This document shows positions 20,354 through 29,310 of a stretch of DNA of 64,000 nt, piece after piece. The first letter of the stretch is position 1. Every line of letters starts with the position of its first letter. Where the stretch lies: the NCBI RefSeq assembly GCF_003201565.1, contig NZ_QJJP01000002.1, positions 124,001 through 188,000 of the forward strand, read 5' to 3'. The position numbers and the translations under genes are program-made. A model generated the notes under the pieces. The model saw only the letters and a list, made by a program, of their open reading frames with translations, searched no databases and had not been told where the DNA came from. Origin of the DNA: Nitrosomonas sp. Nm84 (GTDB lineage Bacteria > Pseudomonadota > Gammaproteobacteria > Burkholderiales > Nitrosomonadaceae).

Positions 20354-20839
20354 TTGGACGAAAATATTAATCAAATCACCGGATATTTTGAAACTGTACC
20401 GTTATGGCCATTTGTTTTGTTTGGCTTTTTGGGGCTGGTGGCTGTATTTGTTGAAATTCTTAATCGCAAACGCCGCGCCAATGCAATTGATAATTTCCGC
20501 TACACCATTGAAACAGAATTGGAGCTTCTGTACCCGGTCCATAAAGGCTGGCCCAGAAATATCAATACTTACCTGTGCTCTCGTCTACCCGAAATGCAGC
20601 AAAACTTTGAGGTTTTGCGCGTATTCATTCCACAGGATCGCCTGCTGAGTTACAACACGGATTGGAATAATTTTTGTGATTTCTGTCGGAATATCACTGA
20701 TGAGAAGTGCGCCGTTGCTGAACAACCTCCAGCATCTGATCATGTTGCGGCTACCAAGCAATCCACAAATAAGGAACCGGATCCCAAAGAAACTTTTCAT
20801 CGATTAGTATCGGATTTGCTAAAACATACTAACTTATAA
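20354..20839 (+). CDS. Hypothetical single-pass membrane protein
   Basis: 161 residues starting at a TTG (MDENINQITGYFETVP), with a GAGACG element a few bases upstream. One transmembrane helix (LWPFVLFGFLGLVAVFVEIL, about residues 17-36) is followed by a basic RKRRAN stop-transfer and a soluble domain with RLPEMQQNFEVLRVFIP and a C-x2-C pattern (FCDFC). The C-terminal 45 residues are low complexity. No family is recognised. It precedes the lipid island in the same direction by 128 bases; membership is possible but unproven. Confidence 0.6.
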   Translation: MDENINQITGYFETVPLWPFVLFGFLGLVAVFVEILNRKRRANAIDNFRYTIETELELLYPVHKGWPRNINTYLCSRLPEMQQNFEVLRVFIPQDRLLSYNTDWNNFCDFCRNITDEKCAVAEQPPASDHVAATKQSTNKEPDPKETFHRLVSDLLKHTNL

Positions 20840-20967
20840 AAAACTTTATTTTTTTATCATACTTAATTGATGCAGTGAACTGGCTGCAATTTCTGCTTTA
20901 AGTTATTTAGCGAACGGATCAGTTATCCTTGTTCCGATGATCACTCAAACGATAGTACTTATCTGCC

Positions 20968-22119
20968 ATGAATAAACACGATAAACCGGGCAATTCCAAA
21001 GTAACGGTGCGTCCGGTCATGTCTTATCGTGATATGGGAAAATTCATTGACGTACCTTGGCATGTTTATGCCAATGATCCGCTGTGGGTGCCGCCTTTAC
21101 GCTTGGAGCGGCGTTTCCACTTCTCGCGTTTCAATCCTTTTTTTAAGCATGGCGAATGGCAAGCCTGGGTAGCCTTTCAAAATGGTCAAGCGGTTGGACG
21201 CATCAGTGCGCAGATCGATTCCTTGCATCAAGAACGCTATGGTACAGACAGCGGTCATTTTGGCCTGTTCGAATGCATCGACGACGCAGAAGTATGTGGC
21301 GCGCTGATGCTGAACGCAGAAGCATGGCTGGCATCCCGGGAAATCCGCCGTGTCAGCGGGCCATTCAATCTCTCGATCAATCAGGAGTGCGGTATTCTGG
21401 TCGATGGATTCGACACGCCACCGGTTATCATGATGCCCCATTCACCGCGCTGGTATGGACGCTTGTTGGAAGAACAAGGATATCAGCCGGTAAAAGATTT
21501 GCTGGCTTATAAAGTCAGAGTCGATTTTGAAGTACCGCGTGTCATGCAGATAATGATCAATCGATTTTCTCCAAAAATAAAATTACGTACACTGAATCGC
21601 GATCAATTCGATGCGGAAATGGAAATGTTGCGGGATATTTTTAATGATGCCTGGTCTGAAAATTGGGGATTCATTCCTTTCACGCGTGAAGAATTTGCCG
21701 AACTGGGCAGCAGTCTGCGCTTGTTGTTGCCCGATGAATTCATTCAAGTCGCCGAAGTCGATGGCAAGCCCTCGGCATTCATGGTGGGATTGCCTAATCT
21801 TAATGAAATTTTAACTGAATTAAACGGCAGCCTGTTTCCGCTTGGCTGGCTAAAACTGGTCAACAGAGTCAGAAATCATCAGATCCGCACAGGTCGCATA
21901 CCGCTGATGGGCGTTCGTAAACAATTTCACAATACGCCATTGGGATTGGCATTGGCTTGCCTGGTAATTGATGCGCCACGGCAAGCGGGAATCGCGCGTG
22001 GCATCCAGGAGGTCGAAATGTCATGGATATTGGAAGATAACGTTGCTATGCGCAACATTCTCGACAGCATTGGCAGTGAGCAATACAAACGTTATCGTAT
22101 TTATGGAAAAACATTGTGA
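20968..22119 (+). CDS. GNAT-superfamily acyltransferase-like protein (YghO-like)
   Basis: A 383-residue protein whose N-terminal segment (VPWHVYANDPLWVPPLRLER, then FSRFNPFF) and C-terminal GNAT-like half (QAGIARGIQEVEMSWILEDN) match the large GNAT-related family that includes YghO. From memory, a Caulobacter ceramide synthase is a GNAT-like member of similar size, so N-acylation of a long-chain base is one candidate activity; the substrate is not shown by the sequence. It is the first gene of the lipid island, and its TGA overlaps the next gene's GTG by four bases. Confidence 0.75.
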   Translation: MNKHDKPGNSKVTVRPVMSYRDMGKFIDVPWHVYANDPLWVPPLRLERRFHFSRFNPFFKHGEWQAWVAFQNGQAVGRISAQIDSLHQERYGTDSGHFGLFECIDDAEVCGALMLNAEAWLASREIRRVSGPFNLSINQECGILVDGFDTPPVIMMPHSPRWYGRLLEEQGYQPVKDLLAYKVRVDFEVPRVMQIMINRFSPKIKLRTLNRDQFDAEMEMLRDIFNDAWSENWGFIPFTREEFAELGSSLRLLLPDEFIQVAEVDGKPSAFMVGLPNLNEILTELNGSLFPLGWLKLVNRVRNHQIRTGRIPLMGVRKQFHNTPLGLALACLVIDAPRQAGIARGIQEVEMSWILEDNVAMRNILDSIGSEQYKRYRIYGKTL

Positions 22120-22928
22120 ACGCTGAATCTTATCCGGCATCGCAGCGTTTCGCCGCACTGGTACTGGCCGCTGACCGCACCAGTAAAGATCCCATCACGC
22201 AACACACCGGCGCAGCCTGCAAGGCTTTTGCACCCGTTGGCGGCGTTCCGATGGTTATCCGCGTTGTAGATGCGCTGGCAGCTTGCGATTTGATCACCTC
22301 GATTACGCTCTGCGGCCCTTCCGAATCTTTGCTTCCACATTGTCCGGAACTAGAACACCGCATCGCATCTGGACAAGTGACCTGGTTGCCGAATCTGGAC
22401 TCGCCTAGCCGTAGCGCTGAAAGCGGCTTGAGTCATGTGCCGAGCGAGACGCCGGTATTATTGACCACCGCCGACCATGCCCTGCTCACACCCGACATCG
22501 TGCGCAATTTTTTACAAAGCTCCCTGGCAACGCAGTGCGACGCCGCTGTCGGTGCGATCAGGCAACAAACGATCGCCGCCGCATTTCCTGGCTCCAGGCG
22601 CACCGTCATACGGTTGCGCGACGGCGGATTCTGCGGCTGTAATTTGTTCATGTTCAATCCTCATGGAAGGGCGCTGGTCGGATTCTGGCAGCAAGCTGAA
22701 GATTTGCGCAAACGTCCCTGGCGCTTGATCGGACAAGTGCTTGGATTCAAAATGGTGCTGTCTTATTTGTTTGGGCTGCTTACACTGCAACAAGCATTAG
22801 CCGCCGTATCGGAGAAATCAGGGGTAAACATACAGGCCGTCGTGCTTGATGATCCACGAGCCGGTGTAGATGTTGATAAAGTAGAAGATTTAGTGCTTGC
22901 TGAGTCGATACTCAAAACCGATATATGA
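22116..22928 (+). CDS. MobA-like nucleotidyltransferase
   Basis: 270 residues with an NTP-transferase (GT-A-like) fold: N-terminal strand and loop FAALVLAADRTSKDPIT, then CKAFAPVGGVPMVIRVVDAL, and the metal-site region LLTTADHALL. The classical GxGTRM signature is altered (AADRTSK), although the lysine of KxFxPxxGxPM is kept. It could activate a phospho-alcohol or sugar phosphate with CTP for head-group transfer, as the cytidylyltransferase half of inositol-phosphate enzymes does; this is inference. GTG start, with four-base overlaps to the preceding (GTGA) and following (ATGA) genes. Confidence 0.75.
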   Translation: MNAESYPASQRFAALVLAADRTSKDPITQHTGAACKAFAPVGGVPMVIRVVDALAACDLITSITLCGPSESLLPHCPELEHRIASGQVTWLPNLDSPSRSAESGLSHVPSETPVLLTTADHALLTPDIVRNFLQSSLATQCDAAVGAIRQQTIAAAFPGSRRTVIRLRDGGFCGCNLFMFNPHGRALVGFWQQAEDLRKRPWRLIGQVLGFKMVLSYLFGLLTLQQALAAVSEKSGVNIQAVVLDDPRAGVDVDKVEDLVLAESILKTDI

Positions 22929-24004
22929 AATTAATTGAGCGGTACATCGCGCGTGAAATATCGCTGCCCTTCATGGTGGTCATCCTGATTTTGATCGGAT
23001 TATTTGCCAGCTTTAGCAGCGCCCGGCTTTTGGCGGGTGCGGTCACAGAAACACTGGGCATCGCCGCACTGCTCAAACTGGTATTTCTAAAAACGCTGAT
23101 TGCACTGGAAGTACTCATTCCTATTGCACTTTATATTTCTGTCATTATTGGTCTGGGCAGACTCAACAAAGATCAAGAATTGAATGTAATCCGTTCTGTC
23201 GGCGTCAGTGGTACGCGCATTGTCCTTACCGTGCTGACGGTAGCCATACCGGTTGGTATCGCCAGCGGCATGTTGTCATCGTATGTGCGGCCTTGGGCTT
23301 ATGCGGAAAGTTACATATTGGACGCGCAGGCTGAAGCGGAATTAAATACCAACCGTTTTCAGGCTGGGCGTTTTTATGGTAGTGAAAAGACCGGCAGGGT
23401 TGTCTATGTGCGCAGCAAAAGTGATGTCGATCAGGGAATGCAGAATATTTTTCACTATATCAAGAAGCCGGACAGCAGTGAAATTGTCATTGCCAGACAA
23501 GCTCGTCAGATTCAGCCAACGGCGGAAGAACTGAGGCCGCATATTCAATTATCCGAGGGTGTGATATATCAATTAACCAATGCAGCAAGCATTGATGAAG
23601 TCATTCAGTTTGAAAACATGATTTATTTTATTGATAATGACTTTGTTCTGAATTACCGGCGTAAGGCGGCCGCCACGAGAACGCTGTGGGAATCCGATCA
23701 ACCGCGTGATATTGCGGAATTGCAATGGCGCATTTCCCGCCCGCTTGCTACCATTCTGCTGGCTTTAATCGCGGTGACGTTTATTCGCACCACACCGCGG
23801 CATGATAAAACCGATCGAACGTATCTGATCGCAGCACTTATTTTCGCTGCCTATTATAATTTGACTGGGTTGGCTAAAACTTGGGTTGAACAGGGTGTTG
23901 TGGGCAGCATGCCTGGCGTTTGGTGGTTATATCTGCTGATGTTTGTCGTACTGGGTATCTATGCATTGATATCAAAACGCAGACGATTCCCGCGTCCATC
24001 ATGA
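22925..24004 (+). CDS. lptF: LptF-type lipid export permease
   Basis: 359 residues with the LptF/YjgP architecture: three N-terminal helices, a periplasmic beta-jellyroll domain (about 120-260) and three C-terminal helices. The opening MKLIERYIAREISLPFMVV and the cytoplasmic coupling region LGRLNKDQELNVIRSVGVSG are typical. In the Lpt system LptF pairs with LptG and LptB to lift lipopolysaccharide from the inner membrane. Here it overlaps by ATGA both a nucleotidyltransferase gene and lptG and sits inside a lipid-synthesis cluster. It may therefore be a paralogue for another lipid, or simply the housekeeping copy in unusual company. Confidence 0.9.
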   Translation: MKLIERYIAREISLPFMVVILILIGLFASFSSARLLAGAVTETLGIAALLKLVFLKTLIALEVLIPIALYISVIIGLGRLNKDQELNVIRSVGVSGTRIVLTVLTVAIPVGIASGMLSSYVRPWAYAESYILDAQAEAELNTNRFQAGRFYGSEKTGRVVYVRSKSDVDQGMQNIFHYIKKPDSSEIVIARQARQIQPTAEELRPHIQLSEGVIYQLTNAASIDEVIQFENMIYFIDNDFVLNYRRKAAATRTLWESDQPRDIAELQWRISRPLATILLALIAVTFIRTTPRHDKTDRTYLIAALIFAAYYNLTGLAKTWVEQGVVGSMPGVWWLYLLMFVVLGIYALISKRRRFPRPS

Positions 24005-25062
24005 TTATTTATCGCTATATTGCTTATCAGGTGGCGATCGGTTTCATGATTGCCACAGCGGTTTTGTTACCGTTATTCAGTTTCTTTGATTTATTGGATC
24101 AATTGGAGGATGTTGGAAAGGGCACCTACCGCGTCACAGATGCATTTCTATACACAGTCATGTTATTGCCGCGCAGATTTATCCAGATCGCGCCTTTCGT
24201 TGCTTTACTAGGTACAGTAGTTGCGCTTGGGAAACTAGCGGTTCATTCGGAATTGATCGCTTTACGGGTTGCCGGAATTTCACCTCTGCGTATCAGTCTC
24301 GCACCTTTAGGCGTTGGTATGCTGCTGCTGCTGGGGGTCGCCATCCTAGAGCAATTTGTTGCGCCTCAGTTGCAGCAAAAAGCGATTGCCAATCGGGCTG
24401 TCGCATTGCAGCTCAGTGCCGAATTAGGCAGGAATCTAGGAATCTGGACGCGCAATGAGCGCAGTATTCTGCGCATCGGCCAGATGATGCACGCCAAACA
24501 AGCGGCCGATATTGAAATCCTGCAACTGGATCAAGAAGGTTTTTTACTCACGCACACCCTGGCCCAATATGCAGACATCAAGGATGACGATAGGTGGGAA
24601 TTAAACAATGTAACCGTCAGAACATTTAAAGACGGCGAAATTTCAGCGACCCGTCACGCTTTCTTAAACTGGTCGTCGTTTCTGAATCCGGATGATATTC
24701 TAACCCTCACCAAACTACCCGAGAGCCTGTCACCGCTTGAATTGGTAAGGCATGTGGAATTCTTGCGCAGCACCGGGCAGGATATGGATTCGTATGCATT
24801 GGCGTTATGGCGTAAAGTAGGTAGTGCACTGATGACGATTGCAATGCTGCTATTATCGATTCCATTTGTATTTGGATCGATTCGCACCGGTTTGAGCAAT
24901 AAACTGGTGTTTGCTGCGTTGATCGGCATTGCTGTTTACCTGCTGGATCAAATTATTGCGAATACGGGTTTGATATTGCGTTTAAACCCCGCATTCATCG
25001 CACTGGTACCGGGTTTTGCCATGATCATTCTAGCAACTTTATGGTTACGCAGAACTTTTTAA
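24001..25062 (+). CDS. lptG: LptG-type lipid export permease
   Basis: 353 residues from the ATG at 24001, which overlaps the lptF stop as ATGA; the frame is open 27 codons further upstream inside lptF, without support. MIIYRYIAYQVAIGFMIATA is helix 1. LPRRFIQIAPFVALLGTVVA and the coupling segment HSELIALRVAGISPLRIS are characteristic of LptG. A periplasmic domain occupies about residues 120-260, and three helices end the protein. It forms the heterodimeric partner of the preceding LptF. The ATPase LptB and periplasmic LptC/A are not in this window. Confidence 0.9.
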   Translation: MIIYRYIAYQVAIGFMIATAVLLPLFSFFDLLDQLEDVGKGTYRVTDAFLYTVMLLPRRFIQIAPFVALLGTVVALGKLAVHSELIALRVAGISPLRISLAPLGVGMLLLLGVAILEQFVAPQLQQKAIANRAVALQLSAELGRNLGIWTRNERSILRIGQMMHAKQAADIEILQLDQEGFLLTHTLAQYADIKDDDRWELNNVTVRTFKDGEISATRHAFLNWSSFLNPDDILTLTKLPESLSPLELVRHVEFLRSTGQDMDSYALALWRKVGSALMTIAMLLLSIPFVFGSIRTGLSNKLVFAALIGIAVYLLDQIIANTGLILRLNPAFIALVPGFAMIILATLWLRRTF

Positions 25063-25165
25063 CACGAATGGGTTAGTGTAGTATCAATGCCTATATAATT
25101 GCGCAGTCTTGTTTTATCCATAACAGACCTTTCATAACTCAGACAAAACCCAATCACTACAATAC

Positions 25166-26404
25166 ATGTCGACTTCAACCTATATCTATATCTTCGGTGA
25201 AATTGAAACCAAAATTTGGGGATTAACCGGCCGCGAGCGTTTGCAGCGCATGTTGAAAGCGAGAGAACAAGTCATCCTGATTGAGGATGTTGAGAAGATT
25301 CCTTCCGGCGCTGTTGCATTATTTTTGAACGCCAATTTTCTGTTTGATGCCCGAGTACTCACCGCATTGCTCGGCATGGAGAAAAAAACAGCGTTATATA
25401 GCGACGAAAATTGTCCCGCCGCGATACGCACCGATGGTGATCAAGCACAGCAATTACTCAGGAATCTCAACAATAACAAGAGCCAGAATTATCGCTTTGT
25501 GTTGCTGACTATTCCGCGCATTGGCTTGAAAGATCTGCACATAGACTTTCAGCAGAATCTGAAAAAGAAGGACCCGCCTTACATCCTGCCTATCAGCGAA
25601 GAGAATCGTCCGCTACTGGAGCAAGAACTGTTTTCCGGATCGTATAAGGGTGTGACCGATCTGGTCACCAAGTGGATCTGGCCGGTGCCGGCATTCTGGG
25701 CGACACATTATTGCGTGCGGCAAGGCTGGCAACCCAATCACGTCACCTATCTCAGCGTCGTTTTGGCCGTGCTGGCGGGAGTCGCATTCTGGTTCGGATT
25801 CTTTGGTATCGGACTGCTCATGGGATGGTTTATGACCTTTCTCGACACTGTGGACGGGAAACTGGCGCGCGTCACTGTGACGTCAAGTCGATTCGGCGAT
25901 GTATTAGACCATGGGCTGGATATTATCCATCCGCCACTCTGGTATCTGGCTTGGGGAGTCGGTTTGACAAGTACGCTGACGCCCATTGCTGGCCTGGGAA
26001 TACTCATGTGGCTTATGCTCATCGGCTATGTCGGCGGACGTTTGTGCGAAGGCGTGTTCCAATTCTGGTTGGCACACTTTGATATGTTCATCTGGCACAA
26101 ATGGGACTCTTTCAATCGGCTCATCACCGCCCGGCGCAATCCGAATCTTTTGTTGCTGACATACGGATGGTTGACCGGTCAACCTGATTTCGGGCTTTTG
26201 CTGGTCGTTGCGTGGCATTTGATCTCTACCGGAATCCTGGTATGGCGTTTGATGACCGGCTGGAAAACCAAGCAAAAAGAAGGATCGCTGAAATCCTGGC
26301 TGCAAGATGTTGATCCGGTACGTGACCGGGAAATATGGGCGGTTAAAATATTTACGCGCGCCCCGATCAATCTCAAAAAGCCTTATCCGGTATCATCCAA
26401 TTAA
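25166..26404 (+). CDS. CDP-alcohol phosphotransferase with N-terminal nucleotidyltransferase-like domain
   Basis: 412 residues in two parts. Residues 1 to about 165 resemble a MobA-like nucleotidyltransferase domain but lack its glycine-rich signature. The rest is a CDP-alcohol phosphatidyltransferase with several membrane helices. Its signature is DTVDGKLAR (Asp227, Asp230) followed by GDVLDHGLD, supplying all expected metal-binding aspartates. The layout recalls the bifunctional inositol-phosphate cytidylyltransferase/DIPP synthase. It probably transfers a phospho-head group between a CDP-activated partner and an alcohol. It sits 103 bases after lptG and 16 before the kinase-Tam41 fusion. 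Confidence 0.85.
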   Translation: MSTSTYIYIFGEIETKIWGLTGRERLQRMLKAREQVILIEDVEKIPSGAVALFLNANFLFDARVLTALLGMEKKTALYSDENCPAAIRTDGDQAQQLLRNLNNNKSQNYRFVLLTIPRIGLKDLHIDFQQNLKKKDPPYILPISEENRPLLEQELFSGSYKGVTDLVTKWIWPVPAFWATHYCVRQGWQPNHVTYLSVVLAVLAGVAFWFGFFGIGLLMGWFMTFLDTVDGKLARVTVTSSRFGDVLDHGLDIIHPPLWYLAWGVGLTSTLTPIAGLGILMWLMLIGYVGGRLCEGVFQFWLAHFDMFIWHKWDSFNRLITARRNPNLLLLTYGWLTGQPDFGLLLVVAWHLISTGILVWRLMTGWKTKQKEGSLKSWLQDVDPVRDREIWAVKIFTRAPINLKKPYPVSSN

Positions 26405-26420
26405 TCGTTTATCACACCCA

Positions 26421-28403
26421 ATGACATTACAAACACGGATTGACCGCTTGAGAACAGGGACAGCTAAAGTTGGTTGCCTGTTCAACCCAATGGGAGGTCA
26501 GGCGCGCAAACATGAACCGGCCATCCGGCAGGCATTGAGCGAAATACCTGGCATCTTCGTCTGCGAGGCCATCGATGCGATCGCTTTCAAAAGTGCAATC
26601 GATCAATTGCTGCGAATGAAAATCGATTTACTGGTAATTGTCGCGGGAGATGGTACGACACACGCGATACTCGGCCATTTGTTCGCTGCATTGGCGCCAG
26701 CGAAATGGCCTGTGCTGATGGTCATACCGGGCGGTACCACCAATATGACGTCATTGGACTTGGGAATGCGCGGCAAGCCCGAACAAATCCTGCGCCGTTT
26801 ACGCGATTTCCTGTTACAGCCAATGGAACCCAGGCTGGTACAGCGTTCCGTCCTGCGTATCGAGCAGGCAGGAATGGGTGCAATCTATGGCATGTTCTTC
26901 GCCGTCGGATTGGTTGCGCGCGGTGTCAAATTCTCGCGCAGTCCAGTCAAGCAAATCGGAATCACCGGTGGCATTTTTACCTTCCTGATTATGCTGCGAT
27001 CTCTTGCGGGTATGATATTGGGTCGCCATCAAAGCGAATGGGCGCCGGTCACCATGGCCATGGCGCAAACCGATGGACGAATTTATCAAGGCACCTATCT
27101 GTTTGCGTTGGTCAGTGCATTGGATTGCCTGTTGCTAAACATCCGTCCATATTGGGGAAAAGAACCGGCACCATTGCATGTGACATTGGTCGATCAACAC
27201 CGCAAACGCTTGTGGCGCTCAATATGGCCGTTAATTTCAGGCGGTGGCGAAGTGCTGCAGGAAAAAGACGGTTACTATAGCCATAATACCCATTCCTTAA
27301 CGCTGCAGATGGATGATGAGTACATTGTCGACGGTGAATTATATCGATCTGCCAGTGCAAACAAGCCGTTACGAATTACCGCAACCAATCCTGTGACATT
27401 TTTAGTGCTGGGAGGCGCTGTTACTACTATGGCTCATACTAAAGTCACGTCCACCGAACAACTGCCCATCCGATTGCTCAGTGAAGTTGCTTGGGAAAGC
27501 AACAAAGAGACATCTCCTGATCTTGTTCCAGTGGTGGATTCACTCATCATGCGCTTCGGCGAGTCATTGGATGCCATAATTCTTTATGGTTCCTGTCTGC
27601 ATTCCGCGATCAGCCTGGATGAAGGTATCGTTGATCTGTATGTCATCGTGGATAGTTACCACAAGGCTTATTCCGTGCGCTATTTGGCCAATTTAAACGC
27701 TTGGCTGGCACCTAATGTTTTTTATATAGAAGTACCGCATCAGGGAAGAACGTTACGCGCCAAATACGCCGTCATTTCAACACACGACTTCAGGCGTGGT
27801 GCGCAGCACTGGTTTCATCCGTATATCTGGGCGCGTTTTGCGCAACCGTCGCGGTTGCTTTACTGCCGTGACGATGCTGTGCGGGAACACATCTATGCTT
27901 CGCTGGCGCACTCTGTTGTCACTTTTTTAAAATCGGGAGCCGCAGCACTCGAAGCAGGTATATTCGATGTGGAAGAAATCTGGACACGCTGTCTGATGCT
28001 CACCTATGCCGCCGAATTACGGGCAGAGCGGGAAACGCGCGCACGCCATCTGGCGCAGACCAACCTGGGCGCCTTTACCCGCCTGACAGAAGTGGCAACC
28101 CCTATGCTGCGAGGCATATTGGAGAAACAAGATAATGGAAAATACCGCTGCCTGACCGATCCAGCGACACAACGACGAACATTGTGGCGATGGCGTTTGC
28201 GCCGTTGGCAGGGAAGAATTTTGTCGATCCTGCGCTTATCCAAAGCCACGCTGACTTTCAACAATAGCGTCGAATATGCCGCCTGGAAAATTGAGCGGCA
28301 CACCGGTGTGCGCGTCGAAATTACCCCGATGTTGCGCCGTCACCCCATCCTATGGGGCTTGAAAGTAGCCTGGCGATTGTTACGACGTGGTGTGTTACGC
28401 TAA
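26421..28403 (+). CDS. Fusion of lipid kinase (DAGK domain) and Tam41-like CDP-lipid synthase domain
   Basis: 660 residues from the ATG at 26421; an in-frame ATG at 26307 lies inside the previous gene. Residues 1 to about 340 are a diacylglycerol/sphingosine-kinase catalytic domain: CLFNPMGGQARKH, AGDGTTHAILGHL (near residue 75) and IPGGTTNMTSLDLG (near 103). From about residue 365 a second domain has the nucleotidyltransferase pattern ILYGSCLHS...IVDLYVIVD, then KYAVISTHDF, YIWARFAQPSRLL and LMLTYAAELRAER. These follow the order of Tam41/TAMM41 phosphatidate cytidylyltransferase. The fusion could turn a neutral lipid into its phosphate and then a CDP-lipid in one polypeptide. The acceptor (diacylglycerol or ceramide) is unknown. 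Confidence 0.85.
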   Translation: MTLQTRIDRLRTGTAKVGCLFNPMGGQARKHEPAIRQALSEIPGIFVCEAIDAIAFKSAIDQLLRMKIDLLVIVAGDGTTHAILGHLFAALAPAKWPVLMVIPGGTTNMTSLDLGMRGKPEQILRRLRDFLLQPMEPRLVQRSVLRIEQAGMGAIYGMFFAVGLVARGVKFSRSPVKQIGITGGIFTFLIMLRSLAGMILGRHQSEWAPVTMAMAQTDGRIYQGTYLFALVSALDCLLLNIRPYWGKEPAPLHVTLVDQHRKRLWRSIWPLISGGGEVLQEKDGYYSHNTHSLTLQMDDEYIVDGELYRSASANKPLRITATNPVTFLVLGGAVTTMAHTKVTSTEQLPIRLLSEVAWESNKETSPDLVPVVDSLIMRFGESLDAIILYGSCLHSAISLDEGIVDLYVIVDSYHKAYSVRYLANLNAWLAPNVFYIEVPHQGRTLRAKYAVISTHDFRRGAQHWFHPYIWARFAQPSRLLYCRDDAVREHIYASLAHSVVTFLKSGAAALEAGIFDVEEIWTRCLMLTYAAELRAERETRARHLAQTNLGAFTRLTEVATPMLRGILEKQDNGKYRCLTDPATQRRTLWRWRLRRWQGRILSILRLSKATLTFNNSVEYAAWKIERHTGVRVEITPMLRRHPILWGLKVAWRLLRRGVLR

Positions 28404-28468
28404 ATCCGACCGCTTCGTAGCAGACAATAAAAATCAACAACCTGTAGACCATTTTAATGGAGAACAAC

Positions 28469-29116
28469 ATGAACACTCTGTCCCGTTTATTCATTCTTTC
28501 AATAGCGCTGGCGCTTACGGCCTGCACCACGATGTATCTCGAAGGCCTGGAGAAGATTGGCATTCCGAAGCGCGACGTGATGGTGTCGCGAGTTGAAAAA
28601 GCACGCGATACGCAGGAAGAAACCAAGGAGCAATTCAAATCCGCGCTGGAACAATTTACTGCCGCCACCAACTTCAGCGGCGGCGACCTGGAAGCTACCT
28701 ATAAACGACTCAACGACGAGTATGAAGCCAGCGTGAGCAAAGCCGACGAAGTCAAAACACGGATTGCGGACATAGAAAGTGTCTCCGAAGCATTATTCAC
28801 CGAATGGAAAACGGAAATTACGCAATACAGCAACGCATCGATGAAACAAAGTAGCCAGAAAAAACTCGATACCACGCAAGCGCATTACCGTCAATTAATC
28901 GCTTCGATGAAGCAAGCCGAAGCCAAAATCGAGCCGATCCTCACCGTGTTTCATGATCAGGTCATGTTCCTCAAACATAACCTCAATGCCCGCGCCATTG
29001 CTTCACTCAAAGGCGAATTGGGTAACATCAAATCCGACGTGTCGGCGCTGGTTGCTTCGATGGAAAAATCGATCAATGAGGCGAATGCATTTATCAGTAC
29101 GATGGAACAAAAGTGA
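28469..29116 (+). CDS. DUF2959 family lipoprotein
   Basis: 215 residues from the ATG at 28469, which has TGGAGA upstream; an in-frame ATG four codons earlier is less well placed. The signal peptide ends in the lipobox ALTAC, so this is a lipoprotein; residue +2 (Thr) does not suggest inner-membrane retention. The mature part is a long alpha-helical, coiled-coil-like protein opening YLEGLEKIGIPKRDVMVSRV, the DUF2959 hallmark. Function unknown. It lies 65 bases after the kinase-Tam41 gene and may belong to the lipid island. Confidence 0.85.
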   Translation: MNTLSRLFILSIALALTACTTMYLEGLEKIGIPKRDVMVSRVEKARDTQEETKEQFKSALEQFTAATNFSGGDLEATYKRLNDEYEASVSKADEVKTRIADIESVSEALFTEWKTEITQYSNASMKQSSQKKLDTTQAHYRQLIASMKQAEAKIEPILTVFHDQVMFLKHNLNARAIASLKGELGNIKSDVSALVASMEKSINEANAFISTMEQK

Positions 29117-29310
29117 TGAGTATGAAAATTGCAAGCTGAAAATGCGGGTAAAATCATGCTCAATTATCAAAAACCAACCGCGCGAATGCCTGTAAACTGC
29201 CGCCACCGCAATCCACATCGATTGTCTCGCTGCGGATTAGTATAAAAATCATCAAATTAATCGGTTTTCAGTATTGCTGACATGCTGATATTTTGCAGAG
29301 GAAATTTCTT

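Noticed and set aside
23920-24000. Upstream extension of lptG
   Set aside because: It overlaps lptF in another frame; the ATGA-overlapping ATG at 24001 gives the family's normal N-terminus.
26307-26420. Upstream extension of the kinase-Tam41 gene
   Set aside because: It overlaps the CDP-alcohol phosphotransferase and encodes no conserved sequence.
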